DNA of 64,000 bases from Symbiodinium natans (taxonomy: Eukaryota > Sar > Dinophyceae > Suessiales > Symbiodiniaceae), in the NCBI GenBank assembly GCA_905221605.1, contig CAJNDS010002636.1, positions 180,001 to 244,000 of the forward strand. The letters are read 5' to 3'. The notes beneath the pieces were generated by a model. The model did not search any database. It was not told where the DNA came from and worked only from the letters and a program-made list of their open reading frames with translations. This document shows positions 1-11,005 of the stretch, one piece after another; positions within the stretch are counted from its first letter, which is position 1; each line of letters begins with the position of its first letter. A program made the translations under genes and the position numbers.

Positions 1-294
1 CGTTTTTGCGTCTCGACAACGCAAAAACACGCAGAAGATCATCGTTCGACACGCCGAGACCACGCAGAGGGTCATCTTATTTGCGTCTCGACAACGCAAA
101 AACACGCAGAGGATCATCGTTCATGCAATCACGACACGCCGAGACCACGCACAGGGTCGTCGTTTTGCGTTTCGACAACGCGAAGACACCCAGAGGGTTG
201 TCGTTCGCACGATCACGACACGCCAAGACCACGCAGAGGGTCGTCGTTTTTGCGTTTCGACAACGCGAAAACACGCAGAGGGTTAGCGTTGTTG
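1..294. repeat. Tandem repeat, about 84-bp composite unit
   Basis: About 3.5 imperfect copies of a unit that alternates a TTTGCGTYTCGACAACGC half with a CACGACACGCCGAGACCACG half. The TCGACAAC core recurs near 11, 86, 170 and 255. The repeat gives open frames on both strands, but these only translate the repeat. No protein family is recognisable, and it starts at the window edge. Confidence 0.75.
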
Positions 295-494
295 CACTTT
301 CGTTCACCAAGTGCGGCGGCTCCCGCCAACCCTACCCCGTGCTTTTAACATAACAGTTTTAAGAGGAAAACCCACGAAATCCATCACGCCATCCATCTCA
401 TCCATCGCGCCATCCATATAACGACGACTCTTTAACGACAACCACCTCCGCTGAAAACCCCTCCTCCATGCTGTCGGGAAAAAAGGGAAAACAA

Positions 495-600
495 AAAACC
501 ATTAACCCCTAAACAACTCCAAAAAAAACATTAACCCCTAAACAACTCCAAAAAAAAAACATGAACCCCTAAACAACTCCAAAAAAAACACAAAACAACT
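495..600. repeat. A-rich tandem repeat, about 29-bp unit
   Basis: Four copies of AACAACTCCAAAAAAAACAT followed by TAACCCCTA-like sequence. The region 300-700 around it shows no exon that I can support. Confidence 0.65.
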
Positions 601-706
601 GTGCCCAAGGCACATGCATCGGCCGCTAGGAGCATAGCTGCGCGAGCCCAAACCCCGGCCTGGGGCTTCTCAGGGTCCAAACACCGACATTCGCCCCCAA
701 AACTGG

Positions 707-765
707 GTTTAGGGTTTAGGGTTTAGGGTTTAGGGTTTAGGGTTTAGGGTTTAGGGTTTAGGGTG
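707..765 (+). repeat. Interstitial telomeric array (TTTAGGG)n
   Basis: About eight perfect TTTAGGG units with the G-rich strand on top. This is the first of many such blocks in the window. Confidence 0.95.
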
Positions 766-1027
766 TCTCAATGAGTGGGCGCGCTGGTGCTGCAAGCACC
801 CAGGCGCGCGCCCCGATTTGCATAAGCCCACCCCCGCTGGCGCTCCACCCTCGCCTTAACCTCTACGGGTTTAGGGTTCTTTTGAACTCTGATCGTGCTT
901 TTGTTATTTTTCTCTTGTCTATTGGGTTGAAGCTCGGCATCGATGCAGATCAACTACCCTGAAGTTCGTAGCCCCCAGGCCCTAGGCATTGCAAGGGAGA
1001 CGTCTATCAGTCGAGGGCTGCTGGGAG

Positions 1028-1660
1028 AGCCAAAAGTCAGAGGTTTGGGCTTGGGGTTGGCTGCCGCCTTCGCCCTCGGCGATGCTGCGTGCTGGGCGGG
1101 GATTTGGAAAACTTGCTTGGAAGGGAGTGAAATTAGAGGTTTGGGCTTTCGCCATGCTGATGCTGCAACTTTTGCTATTTTTGTCTTTTGTAATGGTTGT
1201 TGAGGAGATCCTCCTAGTCCCAGGCAGGGGGCCTCCCAGGCGGGGGGGCCTCCCAGTGAGTCTTTCTCAAAAACCTGAAGGTTTGGGCTTGGGGCTGGCT
1301 GCCACATTCGTACTTGGTGATGCTGCGTCCTTGGGGATCCTTCAGGTTCAGGCAAAAGGTCGGCAAGCAGGAGATCCTCCCAGTCGCCTCCCAGTGAGTC
1401 GTTCTCAAAACCCCAAACAAAGGTTTACGCTTGGAACTCGCCCTTGATGATACTGCGTCCTGGTCGGGGATCTGGGTCCCTTGCTTGGAAGCCTGCTTTT
1501 CAGGTTCAGGCAAAAGGTTTCCGGCAAGCAGGACTGACAGTGCTAGGCAGGGGGCCTCTGAGGCAGGTGACAGCCTCCCAGTGAGTCTTTCTCAAAAACC
1601 CGAAGGTTTGGGCTTGGGGCTGGCTGCCGCTGGGCAGGGGTTTCAGCCTTTCAGACACAG
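1028..1660. repeat. Degenerate direct repeats
   Basis: Four to five diverged copies share GGTTTGGGCTTGGGGCTGGC, then a GATGCTGCGTCCTGG-like word, and CTCCCAGTGAGTCTTTCTCA upstream. Copies begin near 1035, 1135, 1265, 1390 and 1590. The open frames here are by-products of the repeat, and 765-1028 holds nothing I can assign. CAGGCAGGGG words continue to about 1770. Confidence 0.55.
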
Positions 1661-1814
1661 CAGGGGCCTCCCAAACAGGGGTCTCAGGCAGGCAGGGCTT
1701 TGCCAGGCAGGGTTCCAAGGCAAGCCTCCCAGGCAGGGGCTCAGGCAGCTCCCAGGCAGGGGCAAAAGGAGGTTGCCATGTTTTGCCCGAAGGTTTGGGG
1801 TATCTTATTGTAGG

Positions 1815-1976
1815 GGCGACCTGACGGGTTTCTCGCCAGCGACCTGCCGGGTCCACCGCGCAGCCTGCAGCTGCCTGCGGGACTGGAGCTCCGTCGCCCG
1901 CCGGAGGGCTTCTGGCTCCGGAGCTACCTCGCCTGCCGGCTTCGGTGCGTTCGCCCTGCTCGACGGCCCCGGGCTC
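1815..1976 (-). CDS. Possible 3' exon of the PPR gene
   Basis: A GC-rich island with no stops in several frames, immediately before a long telomeric array. One minus frame is helical and rich in Arg, Glu and Gln (contains EPEALRRATELQ). The plus strand is also open, so strand and frame are undecided. It is listed because it lies downstream of the PPR exons and has the same base composition. Confidence 0.25.
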
Positions 1977-1981
1977 ACTCA

Positions 1982-2310
1982 GTTTAGGGTTTAGGGTTTA
2001 GGGTTAGGGTTTAGGGTTTAGGGTTTAGGGTTTAGGGTTTAGGGTTTAGGGTTTAGGGTTTAGGGTTTAGGGTTTAGGGTTTAGGGTTTAGGGTTTAGGG
2101 TTTAGGGTTTAGGGTTTAGGGTTTAGGTTTAGGGGTTAGGGTTTAGGGTTTAGGGTTTTGGGTTTAGGGTTTAGGGTTTAGGGTTTAGGGTTTAGGGTTT
2201 AGGGTTTAGGGTTTAGGGTTTAGGGTTTAGGGTTTAGGGTTTAGGGTTTAGAGGGTTTATTCGGGTTTCGGGTTTAGGGTTTAGGGTATAGGGTTTAAGG
2301 TTTAAGGCCA
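1982..2310 (+). repeat. Long interstitial telomeric array
   Basis: About 45 units of TTTAGGG, mostly perfect, with a few variants (TTAGGG, TTTTGGG, TTCGGG). It is one of the longest blocks in the window. The unit contains both a GT and a TTTAG|GG, so each array carries many potential splice sites when transcribed in this sense. Confidence 0.95.
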
Positions 2311-2317
2311 AGACTAT

Positions 2318-2405
2318 ACTGAACCTGGATCCCTAGCAAGAATTGCAAGTTTCTTCGGAAATGTGGTGCCCAAAAATTTGAAAAATACTCCCCAATATCT
2401 TTAAG
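2318..2405. mobile_element. Dispersed repeat, GTTTCTTAGGAATTATGGCACC type
   Basis: Shares a GAACYTGGAWCCCTAGCA start and a GTTTCTT..GGAA.T.TGG.CCCAA middle with copies at about 11820-11925 and 43545-43645. No coding capacity. It is probably a small non-autonomous element, with ends not defined. Confidence 0.5.
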
Positions 2406-2617
2406 CAAACTGGGGAGTGAATGTGAGAGTCAGGGGCTGGAACCACTGGTCTTTAGTGTGGTCCCCGAAGGGATTTAAAGGGATCCGAGGTGTGGGCCCT
2501 CATTATGCATAGTGTATACAAGGGTCATATAACAGGGGACCCATACTAAGGGGGTTTCGGGGCTTAGGGGAACTTAGTGGATTTGGGGGATTTTTGGGGC
2601 TTGTGGAGTTGTCCCCC

Positions 2618-2735
2618 AAACCCTAAACCCTAAACCCTAAACCCTAAACCCTAAACCCTAAACCCTAAACCCTAAACCCTAAACCCTAAACCCTAAACCC
2701 TAAACCCTAAACCCTAAACCCTAAACCCCAAACCA
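2618..2735 (-). repeat. Interstitial telomeric array, C-rich strand on top
   Basis: About 16 CCCTAAA units, opposite in orientation to the neighbouring blocks at 1982-2310 and 2866-3030. It lies just 3' of the PPR exon at 2827-2764 on the sense strand. Confidence 0.95.
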
Positions 2736-2763
2736 ATCTGTTTTTTGGCTTTGCAGGGCTAAC

Positions 2764-5700
2764 CTGCGACCCCAGGAACGCAGCAGGTGGCGCAGGCGTT
2801 GCAGGAGACGGCGTCGCGCTGCGAACCCTGCGCCTGGTCTTCAGGGGCTTCAGAGGGCTGAACTTTAGGGTTTAGGGTTTAGGGTTTAGGGTTTAGGGTC
2901 TAGGGTTTAGGGTTTAGGGTTTAGGGTTTAGGGTCTAGGGTTTAGGGTTTAGGGTTTAGGGTTCAGGGTTTAGGGTTTGGGGTTTGGGGTTTAGGGTTTA
3001 GGGTTTAGGGTTTAGGGTTTAGGGTTTGGTGTTGTTTCCCCTATGTAATCCCTCCAAGGGCTCATGCTTTGTATAGGAGCATATGAGGTGTTTACGAGCT
3101 TCGGGTTCAGGAGTAGCTGGGTTCGAGGTGCTCAAGGTAGTCTATGGGGCGCGCATTGCTTGATGGGTTTAAACCCTAAACCCTAAACCCTAAACCCGAA
3201 ACCCTAAACCCTAAACCCTTAACCCTAAACCCTAAACCCTAAACCCGGAGCCTGGAGACCGGCAAGCAGTGTCAGGGCCCTGGGCCAGCGCCTCTCCGGA
3301 GCGCAGGCGCCTTGGGCGCGCTTGGGACGATGGAGCTTTAAGGTTTGGGGTTTAGGGTTTAGGGTTTAGGGCTTAGGGCTTGGGGTTTAGGGTTTGGGGT
3401 TTAGGGTTTAGGGTTTAGGGATTTGGGGTTTTGGGGTTTTAGGTTTTTAGGGTTTGGGGTTTTGGGGTTTTAGGGTTTTAGGGTTTAAGGGCTTTGGGGC
3501 TTTAGGGTTTCAGGGTTTTGGGCTTAGGCTTTGAGGACGTCGAGTTTAGGGGGTCGAGGGTTAGGGGTTTGGGGTTGAGGGCCCAGGGCTCACGCTTTGA
3601 GGGGGGCAGGTTCGGTCAAGGGATTTCCGGATTCAGGGGTTGCTTTTGGGGGGTTGCTTGAGGCGTTGCTTTCGGGGTTGAGGGGTTTATGTAGGTTCAA
3701 GGGGTTCTTGGGCAACCCTGCGTTTAAGACCATGAACTCTTAGGGTGTGACTGTTGACGAGGGGGCGCTTTGCCAGGGATGGGCCAGGATGGAATGGGCT
3801 TTGGGCTTTAGGCTTTAGGCTTTAGGCTTTAGGGTCTAGGGTCTAGGGTTTAGGGTTTAGGGTCTAGGGTTTAGGTTTTAGGGGGGCTTCGCGGAGTCTT
3901 AGCGGACTTAGGGCACCTCCAAGTAAGGGGTTTGGGTTCGGCCCTGGTGCGACGCTTGTCGGTAGGGTTGTGACCGTATGCCAGAACCATTTTGCGGCGG
4001 TGGCTTTGTTGAAGTACTTAAGGACAGGCGGTCAAACCCTTAACTTAACCCTAAGCCCTAAACCCTAAACCCGAAACCCGAAACCCTAAACCCTAGGGGA
4101 AACCCTAAACCCTAGGGGAAACCCTAAACCCTAAACCCTAAACCCCAAATCCCTCTAACCTTTGACCAGGAGCTGATGGCCGAGTTGTGGCTGACAACCT
4201 GCACCGCGTGCAAGGAAGGCTCAGCGAAACCTTCGACCCTGAGGCCGATCTCCTAAACGGGTTTAGGGTTTAGGGTTTAGGGCTTGGGGTTTAGTGTTTA
4301 GTGTTTAGGGTTTAGGGTTTAGGGTTTAGGGTTTAGGGTTTAGGGTTTATAGAAATTGTATAGGGTTTGTGTCCGGAGTTTTGGGGGGTTTTGCTTTCTA
4401 ACTTTTTTCAACTTCGTTTTTGGGATTTTTGGGGGGGGGGCTTGGCCGGGGGGCTGGGGGGCTGCGGGACTGGAGGGCTGCGGGCTGGGGGGCTGGCGGG
4501 CTGGCGGCTGGCGGGCTGGGAGCTTTGGGGAGTTTTGGGGTTTTGGGGGGTTTTGATTTTTGCTTTTGCTGAAATTTGGAGGTTTTGTCGGGGAGGTTTG
4601 GGCTTTTTGGGGGGTTTTGGGGGGCGTGAAGGGGCGCCGGCAGCATCTTTTGTTGGTGCCCTGAAAGCCATGCTTTTGTCTGATTTAGTGCACTGTGAAG
4701 GATGAAGGATTGTTGCACGAGCTGCTCGTAATGAAACGCGTACAATTTCTATTTATCCTGGCCTTGAGGGTTTAGGGTTTAGGGGGTTTAGGGGGTTTAG
4801 GGGGTTTCGGGGGTTGGGGGTTTCGGGGGTTTCGGGGGTTCGGGGGTTTAGGGGTTTAGGGGATTTAGGGGGTTTGGGGGGTTTGGGGGGTTTAGGGGGT
4901 TTCGGGGTTTAGGGGGTTTAGGGGGTTTAGGGGGTTTAGGGGGTTTAGGGGGTTTAGGGGGTTTAGGGGGTTTAGGGGGTTTAGGGGGTTTAGGGGGTTT
5001 AGGGGGTTTAGGGGGTTTAGGGGGTTTAGGGGGTTTAGGGGGTTTGGGGGGTTTAGGGGGGTTTAGGGGGTTTAGGGGGTTTAGGGGGTTTAGGGGGTTT
5101 AGGGGGTTTAGGGGGGTTTAGGGGGTTTAGGGGGTTTAGGGGGTTTAGGGGGTTTAGGGTTTAGGGTTAGTAGTTAGTAGGGTTTGGGTTTAGGGTTTAG
5201 GGTGACCCAGGCGTAACCTAGGAATATAAAGGGTGCACTTTTGGGTCTTAAGGGGATTGTAAGGGAACCCCAACCTCAAAAACAGGAAATAAGGGCCTAC
5301 TCCGGGTCCTAGCAAAGCTATACCCAGCCTCCTAACCCCCAAAAGCCTAAGTCCTTAAACCGCCCAGAGTAGGGGTGTGAGGAGTGCTCTTTCCCGAAGC
5401 ATGACGCATACGAAGCCCTGAGCCCTCCCTAGTCCTGGAGGCCTTATGGGTTTGGGGTTGAGGATCTAGGCTGCAGAGTTTAACAGGGTTAGGGCCTTTC
5501 CAACAAGCACAAACTGCCACAAACTACCCGAAATACCCGTTCTTCTTGACTTGGCCTCCATTCCCCTAAACCCTAAACCCTAATCCCTTATCGCTAAACC
5601 CTAAACCCTAATCCCTTATCGCGAAACCCTAAGCCCGAAACCCGAAGCCCTAAGCCCTAAACCCTAAACCCTAAACCCTAAACCCTAAACCCAATTACAT

Positions 5701-6179
5701 GGCTGAGGCTTCGACATCTGGCTGGAGCCCTTTTCTTCTCATCCTCGCCAGCAGCAGGAGGCCGCGCTGCCACTGGGCGCCCTTCGCGTGAGCCTGGGTT
5801 TTGGGGTTAGGGTTTAGGATTTAGGGTTTAGGGTTTAGGGTTAAGGGTTCAGGGTTTAGGTTTTAGGGTTTAGGGTTTAGGGTTTAGGGTTTAGGGTTTA
5901 GGGTTTAGGGTTTAGGGTTTAGGGTTTAGGGTTTAGGAGGGTTAGAGTCATGGGAAGAACCCTCCAAGTAGCGACTTCCTGTTAAGGGACGATCTTAGGA
6001 TCCTGCATCTTGTCGGGTCCCTTTCTCTACTCTCTCTACTCCCTCTCCTCCGTCTACTCCCTCTACCTCTACTCCCTCTACTCTCTTTCCCTCTCTCTCC
6101 GCCCCCTTTCTCCCTGGCTCCCTGCCTCCCTGGCTTGCTTCCCTCTCCCTCTCCCTCTTTTTTGTGGCTCTCTCTTTCG

Positions 6180-6220
<41 letters not shown>

Positions 6221-9200
6221 CTCCTTCTCTCTCAAACTTCCAGGTCAGGCATTCTAAACAAGGCTGCATCCATCGGGAAGTTCCCACAAGCTTATCGTAG
6301 AGTTTGGAGCAAACCCGAAATCCTAAACTGCTTGCAGGGCTAGGCGTTTCGGGAAGATCTTGCAGATCAGACACACTGATGACAGCATTGTAGACGACCA
6401 CCTCAGGCATCGAGGGCGGAATTGGCTTCTATGGGTTCTCAACTCCAGGAGAAAAAACAACATGCTTGATACATGGTGGGAAAAGTAGAGTCTGGGTCTA
6501 GAGTTTAGGACGTAAGGTTCAGAGTTCAAAAGGATGATATGAGGGAAAAAGGTTGGTGAAAGCATGGCTGCAGCAAGGTGGCATCCCCCTGCACACGGGC
6601 TGCAACCATGCGGCCCAGTACCCCCAGAGCCTCTGCCAGCTGGAAAGGTGGGAAATTCTGGGATGTTCCCCCGAGAATAGGGGAGGGGGGGGTACTTGAA
6701 TTTCTACTAAGGTGTGCTAGTATAAGGGTATAAGGGGGAACATTCCACTGGGACATGGTCAATGAACCCTTGAGGCGGCTCGCATACCCGAATAGAAGTG
6801 GTAGCAATATGGGCGAATTGAGGGGATGCCTTCCTGCACGGACCCGGGCAACCCCGCCCAAAAAAACCTAAAATAAGAATAAGACAAAAAGCAAAAGCAA
6901 AAGCACCCTCTATCCCCTAAACCCGAAGCCCTGAACCCCAAACCCTAAGCCCTGAACCCAAAAAAGGGCCTTCTCCCACTCGCCCGCTTTCTCGCAGGCA
7001 CTCACAACAGCGGTGTAGGTGACGACATCTCCTGAAACCCCAACCACAGACTCACGGTGGCCAAGATACTGGGAGGAATCCTCTAATCAGTTCTCAAAAA
7101 GCGTTTTGGGTTTAGGGTTCTGGGTTAAATTAGGGTTTAGAGTTTAGGGTGGTCCCTTTTTGGTCAGCCTAAATGTTCGGCGCCTGAAGTATAGTGGTAA
7201 CCCCAAAAAGGGACCCGAATTTAGAGAAGTGACCATGTAAGGCTCCGCATGATGCTTGGATCCCTGACAGCGACCCTGAAAGAGAACCTCCCTGAAACTG
7301 GCAGCCACGGGCCTGCGCAGTTAGGTGGGGGGCTTTGGGGTTCAGGGCTTAGGGGCTTGGGGTGCAGGGGTGGAGTTTGGGGTTTAGGTCGAGCTTTGGG
7401 TTTTTTGTTTGGGGGGGTGGTGCGGAGCTGGGGGATGTTTACGGGTTGTAGGGTTTTACTTGGAGAGCTTAGGCAGTCAAAGTGAAGTTTCGGGTTCAGA
7501 CGCGAGACGCATCCTGGGCAACACAGAACCCGGAAACTCCCCATGCCGCGAACCCCTGAGGGTTTTGGGTTTAGGGCTTAGGGTTGCGCAAGCCCCAACG
7601 CCCAGGCTCAAGGGGCTTCAAGCCGAGGCATACATCACGCGTGCCCACCCACAACTGCGCTTTCAGGGACTGAAGGGTTGAGGGTTGAGGGATCATGGGG
7701 TGGCTAACCAGTGCTGTGCATGGCTATTCTACTACCTGTAGCCCCACCCATCGCCCCAGAACCCTTGAAGAATGTACGACCCAAGTAGCACTGAGCCCCA
7801 AACCCAACAGCTATCGTTATGATGATGACTCTTACGATGTTTATGCTGCTCCCTGGAATACTAAATCAAACTCATCTTGAAACCCCCCCCTAAGCCTCAA
7901 AGCTTTATAGAACCTCACACCTGCGCGTCCTGCCATGCGGCTGGCCGCCATGTCGGCCAAGAGGCACAGGGTGTTTTGCCAGCCTCTCAAATAAAAGAGG
8001 GTTTAGGGTTCAGGGGTTTAGGGTTTAGGGTTCAGGGTTTAGGGTTTAGGGTTGAGGGTTTAGGGTTTCGGGTTTAGGGTTTAGGGATTCCCAATGGGAA
8101 CCCCTAAACAGAGGGAACCCCCAGAATTGAGTAGGAAAAAACAGGGAATCTAAGGACCCTGGCAGGCATATCCCTCTGTTCTTCGCTGTTTAGTTCCCAT
8201 TTTGAGCCCCTTTTATCCAAAGCGGCCCCAAGAAATTTGGGGGGCGCCGCGCAAACATCGGTTCGGGGTTCTTGGGGCTTCTGGTGGGGGGGGCTTCTTG
8301 TTGCGACTCCTAAGGGCTTGTTGGGCTTCTTGGAGCTTCTTGCTGGTTAATTACTCGGGTTCTCAGGGCTTCTTCGGGTTCTAAAAGGCTGAAGGTTGAG
8401 GGTTTGGGGTTGAGGGTTGAGGGCTTTGGGTCTCCAGGGCTTCGGGGCCCTTTGAGGTGCTCCTTCTTTCATGCGAAAGAAAGGGGACCCGCAGCTCCCG
8501 CGCAGGCGGCCGCGGCGGCGTTGAAGGAGATCACGTCCCTCCTGAGCTACTGCTCGCGTCCGCCGGGTTTAAGGGGGTTAGGGTGTAAACCCTAAACCCT
8601 GAACCCTAAACCCTAAACCCTAAACCCTAGGGGAAGAGAGAGTTAAGGGGCGTAACCCTACCCTTCCCCTACCCCTGCACTTCCTGGCTTTCGGCTACTC
8701 AATCTCCCCTGCCCTCCAAAAGAGCGAGCTGCTTTTGCCGCCCCTTCTACCCGAACGGTTCTGGCTGTGGTTACAACTGGTTGAAGGATACTTGGCAACC
8801 CTATTTTTCGGGTTTGGAGTTTTGGAAGTTTTTCCCGGTTTCAGGTTTTCAGGGTTTTGGGGCTTTGAGGGTTTTAGGGCCCAGGGAAGACCGGCGGCCG
8901 AGGTTCCGAAGACCTCGGTCATGCAGACCTGGCGCAGTTTTCAGATTGTGGCTTCGAGGCCTCAAGCGTCGGTTTAAACAGGGTGTGTTGGGATGTTCCC
9001 CCTTATTGGGGTCCTTATAATAAGGGAAACCTTACTATTTGGGATCTATTTCAGGGGCCCCCTATTTTCGTAAACCCCCATGTGTTCCTTGGAACTCCTG
9101 CTTGTAACGCTTCTCTCCCAATACTGAAGGCAGTGAACCCTGAGACTGCATTTTGGGCGCCAGGAGCCCTTACTCATGAATCGGATCTATGGAGGCCTTG

Positions 9201-10229
9201 TCCAGGGCTCCTAGAAGGGCGATTGGCGCATTTCGAAGTACAGTTCTTAGGCGTACCTCTTCTGGGGGGCGAAAGCCAAGAGTTGCAACAATCCGAGGGG
9301 CCTAAACCCAAAACCCTACATCTTAGAAACCCCCTTGAAACTTCAAGGCACCCGCAAAGAGGTCCAGGGCCAGCTGCCAGCGGCCAGCTCGGCCCAGCGC
9401 GGAGATTGCCTCAGCCCCTACTTAAGCCCTAAACCCCAAACCCTGAGCCCTACGCTAAAGGGTTGATCTTAGATCATGGGGGCCCTCTTGAGGACAGGTA
9501 TACACTACGTTTGTAGCCCTAATGTGCTCCTGTTGCGCAGGCGGGCATCCCAAAACCCAAGTAGCTAGCATGGGCCAGTGCATGTCTGGTACAATTGCGG
9601 CCCCATACACATCTACCTGCATCACCAGCAATCCCACCTACTTCAAGCCATACCCCCTTGAGTTCGAGTGGGAGGGGGTTAGGGTCTTGCAGCGCCGTTG
9701 GCTTCGCAACCTGAATCCGGCTGCGTCACGGTGTTGAAAGACACCAGGTCGGCCAGATGCTCTTCTTCCTACAGCGCACAACCCTAAACCCTAAACCCTA
9801 AACCCCTAAAACCCTAAACCCCTAAACCCTAAACCCCTAAACCCCTAAACCCCTAAACCCCTAAACCCCTAAACCCCTAAACCCCTAAACCCCTAAACCA
9901 TACGGCCCTCTTTGGCACCAAGGTCAAGGTTTCAATCAAGGGTGACACCTGGGGTTCTACCACCATGTTGGGGGGGCTCTCTGCTCCACAAACTAGCTGG
10001 TTCAGGGTTTAGGGCGTTTAGCGTTTAGGGTTTAGGGTTTAGGGTTTTAGGGTTTAGGGAATAGGGTTTAGGGTTTAGGGCTAAGGACTCCAGGAGAGAA
10101 CTTAAGATGAGATTCGGCCGTGGCAAGGAGAGCCAACGCCCTTGTCCAATGGGCATTCCGCGCAGCCGTCGCCAACGCAAGGTTGTACACGGTCACGTCG
10201 CGGTCCATGCGTTCGGCGACAGATGCCTC
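2764..10229 (-). CDS. PPR (pentatricopeptide repeat) protein, multi-exon, ends incomplete
   Basis: PPR proteins are helical-repeat RNA binders, usually organellar. Exons in coding order: 10229-10089, 9616-9599, 9409-9356, about 8928-8893 (boundary unsure), 8541-8489, 7983-7930, 7031-6970, 6630-6583, 6401-6375, 5793-5699, 4238-4160, 3293-3246, 2827-2764. The eight exons from 8541 to 3246 chain in frame (155 codons). Typical PPR helices are visible: DVVTYTAVVSACEKAGEWEK, VVVYNAVIS followed by AHAKGAQWQRGLLLLARM, VVSHNSAISSWSK, and DVTVYNLALATAARNAHWTR. Donors are GT, GC or GA; acceptors are AG|G except at 3293. Most introns contain telomeric arrays or small inverted-repeat elements. Start and stop codons were not found, and the junctions at 8893/8541 and 3246/2827 are unresolved. 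The family call is strong; the exact exon set is not. Confidence 0.72.
2866..3030 (+). repeat. Interstitial telomeric array
   Basis: About 22 TTTAGGG units with TCTAGGG and TTTGGGG variants. Opposite-strand blocks lie at 3171-3246 and 4033-4150. Degenerate G-rich blocks follow at 3340-3500, 3801-3875 and 4258-4349. Region 3500-3800 is G-rich degenerate repeat without a supportable exon. Confidence 0.9.
4380..4640. repeat. G-rich low-complexity tract
   Basis: Runs of GGGGGG and short GGGCTGGCG iterations. Long frames exist on both strands but consist of Gly/Trp or Pro/Lys repeats; I do not regard them as genes. Confidence 0.6.
4768..5205 (+). repeat. Variant telomeric array, 9-bp unit TTTAGGGGG
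   Basis: About 40 units in which the canonical 7-mer has gained two G residues (GGGGGTTTA). It starts with mixed TTCGGGGG and TTTAGGGGA units and becomes nearly homogeneous from 4910 to 5155. It returns to TTTAGGG at its 3' end. The homogeneity implies local expansion of a mutant unit. Confidence 0.9.
5565..5940. repeat. Two opposed telomeric arrays flanking a PPR exon
   Basis: CCCTAAA-type block at 5565-5695 and TTTAGGG-type block at 5800-5940, converging on the PPR exon at 5793-5699. The donor GTAATT at 5698 is followed within four bases by GGGTTTAGGG on the sense strand. Sequence 5205-5565 is unique and non-coding as far as I can see. Confidence 0.85.
6025..6236 (+). repeat. Polypyrimidine (CT)n microsatellite
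   Basis: CTCTCTACTCCCTCTAC iterations ending in a pure CT tract (about 6185-6222). The minus-strand Arg/Glu frame through it is an artefact. It lies in a PPR intron. Confidence 0.85.
6658..6748. mobile_element. MITE-like element, GGGATGTTCCCCC family
   Basis: Terminal inverted repeats GGGATGTTCCCCC and GGGGGAACATTCC bound about 90 bp of non-coding DNA. Relatives lie at 10903-11005, 54113-54206, 62228-62330 and, more diverged, at 15592-15830. It sits in the PPR intron between exons 7031-6970 and 6630-6583. Confidence 0.65.
7151..7215. repeat. Inverted repeat with 13-bp arms
   Basis: GGTCCCTTTTTGG at 7151-7163 is matched by CCAAAAAGGGACC at 7203-7215 around a 39-bp loop. Probably a small inverted-repeat element. 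Sequence 7215-7920 is degenerate G-rich repeat with no exon I can defend. Confidence 0.55.
7990..8085 (+). repeat. Interstitial telomeric array
   Basis: Degenerate TTTAGGG, TTCAGGG and TTGAGGG units directly upstream (sense) of the PPR exon 7983-7930. A shorter C-rich block is at 8584-8630 upstream of exon 8541-8489. Confidence 0.85.
8086..8206. mobile_element. MITE-like element with CCAATGGGAACCCCTAAACAG ends
   Basis: The left end CAATGGGAACCCCTAAACAG is repeated in inverse orientation as CTGTTTAGTTCCCATTTTG at the right end. The 80-bp interior is non-coding. No second copy was noticed. Confidence 0.5.
8987..9085. mobile_element. Dispersed element, CCCTATTTTCGTAAACCCCC family
   Basis: GATGTTCCCCCTTATTGGGG, an internal CTTACTATTTGGGGATCT-like word, and CCCTATTTTCGTAAACCCCC at the end. 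Relatives are at 13828-13911, 19540-19648, 27527-27625, 28272-28441, 43192-43283 and 63283-63352. Confidence 0.55.
9175..9248 (-). CDS. Possible extra exon within the PPR gene
   Basis: Minus frame reads VLRNAPIALLGALDKASIDP, protein-like and loosely PPR-like. It does not fit the phase chain between exons 9409-9356 and 8541-8489, so it may be intronic. Low confidence. Confidence 0.25.
9780..9900 (-). repeat. Telomeric array with CCCCTAAA units
   Basis: Mostly 8-mers (ACCCCTAA) rather than the canonical 7-mer, with C-rich strand on top. It lies in the PPR intron between exons 10089 and 9616. A G-rich block follows at 10000-10080. Confidence 0.9.
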
Positions 10230-10902
10230 CTCGATACCCGACGGTTGGGCTAACTACGACTTTTCTCCCTAAGCAGATGAATTAAAGGGGACTGTTGTCA
10301 AAATGCTTCTCGCTCCCTGGTGGCGAGCGCGCAGGTTGGAACTTCACTTGCATAGCCCTGTTCAGAGAACTCCGATGCATGCCGGATTTGTTGTTGGGAG
10401 CTCTCGGTTCTGTTCTGCTCCCCTTCCCGTCTAGACCCGTCGGGAGCCGTCGGGAGACCTAATCACATCCTGGAATAAACAACATCTGCCACCCCGGCCC
10501 CTCCACCCCAGCTCCCGATGCTTGCAGTGCATGGGCGGTTTTCGTTTGTGAGGGCCTACGGCTCATTGGGCTTATCTCAATTTTCGAAGACCCTTGGTCA
10601 CGATCCGGGGTTGGTTTTGGCCAAGGCTCATCTCGAGTTTTGAAGGCCTTTGTCACGATCCGGGCTTGTTTTGGCCAGTGCTCATCTCGGTTTTGGATGT
10701 GCGCTTTTTTGTTTGCTTAGCGCGCGTTTACGGTATCCCTCGCAGGGCTTAGCAACTTACAGCCTGAATGCCTGCCCGGCAAGAAAGACAAAAAACACGC
10801 ACGTGCAGACCCTTGTGACTTTCAGAAAAATTGATGCTCCAAGCTCAAGCAGAGACTGCCAGTGCACCAAGGGTGACAAGCATTGTCAGAGAGCCAAAAT
10901 TT

Positions 10903-11005
10903 CGGATGTTCCCGTGTTCCCCCTTATACTAACAATCCTTGATAGGGATTCTCGTACCCCCCATGATAATCCCTATTAAGGACTGCTTATAAGGGGGAGC
11001 ATCCC
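10903..11005. mobile_element. MITE-like element, GGGATGTTCCCCC family
   Basis: Ends GGATGTTCCC..CCCCTTATAC and CTTATAAGGGGGAGCATCC form the inverted repeat. The interior carries two inverted copies of a CTTGATAGGGATT-type word. It lies upstream of the first PPR exon seen. Sequence 10250-10900 and 11010-11310 contains no exon I can support. Confidence 0.65.

Noticed and set aside
4356-4745. Gly/Trp-rich or Pro/Lys-rich ORFs
   Set aside because: Low-complexity G-rich tract open in many frames; no supporting signal.
5948-6300. Arg/Glu-rich and Leu/Ser-rich proteins
   Set aside because: Produced by the CT microsatellite; no splice signals or similarity.
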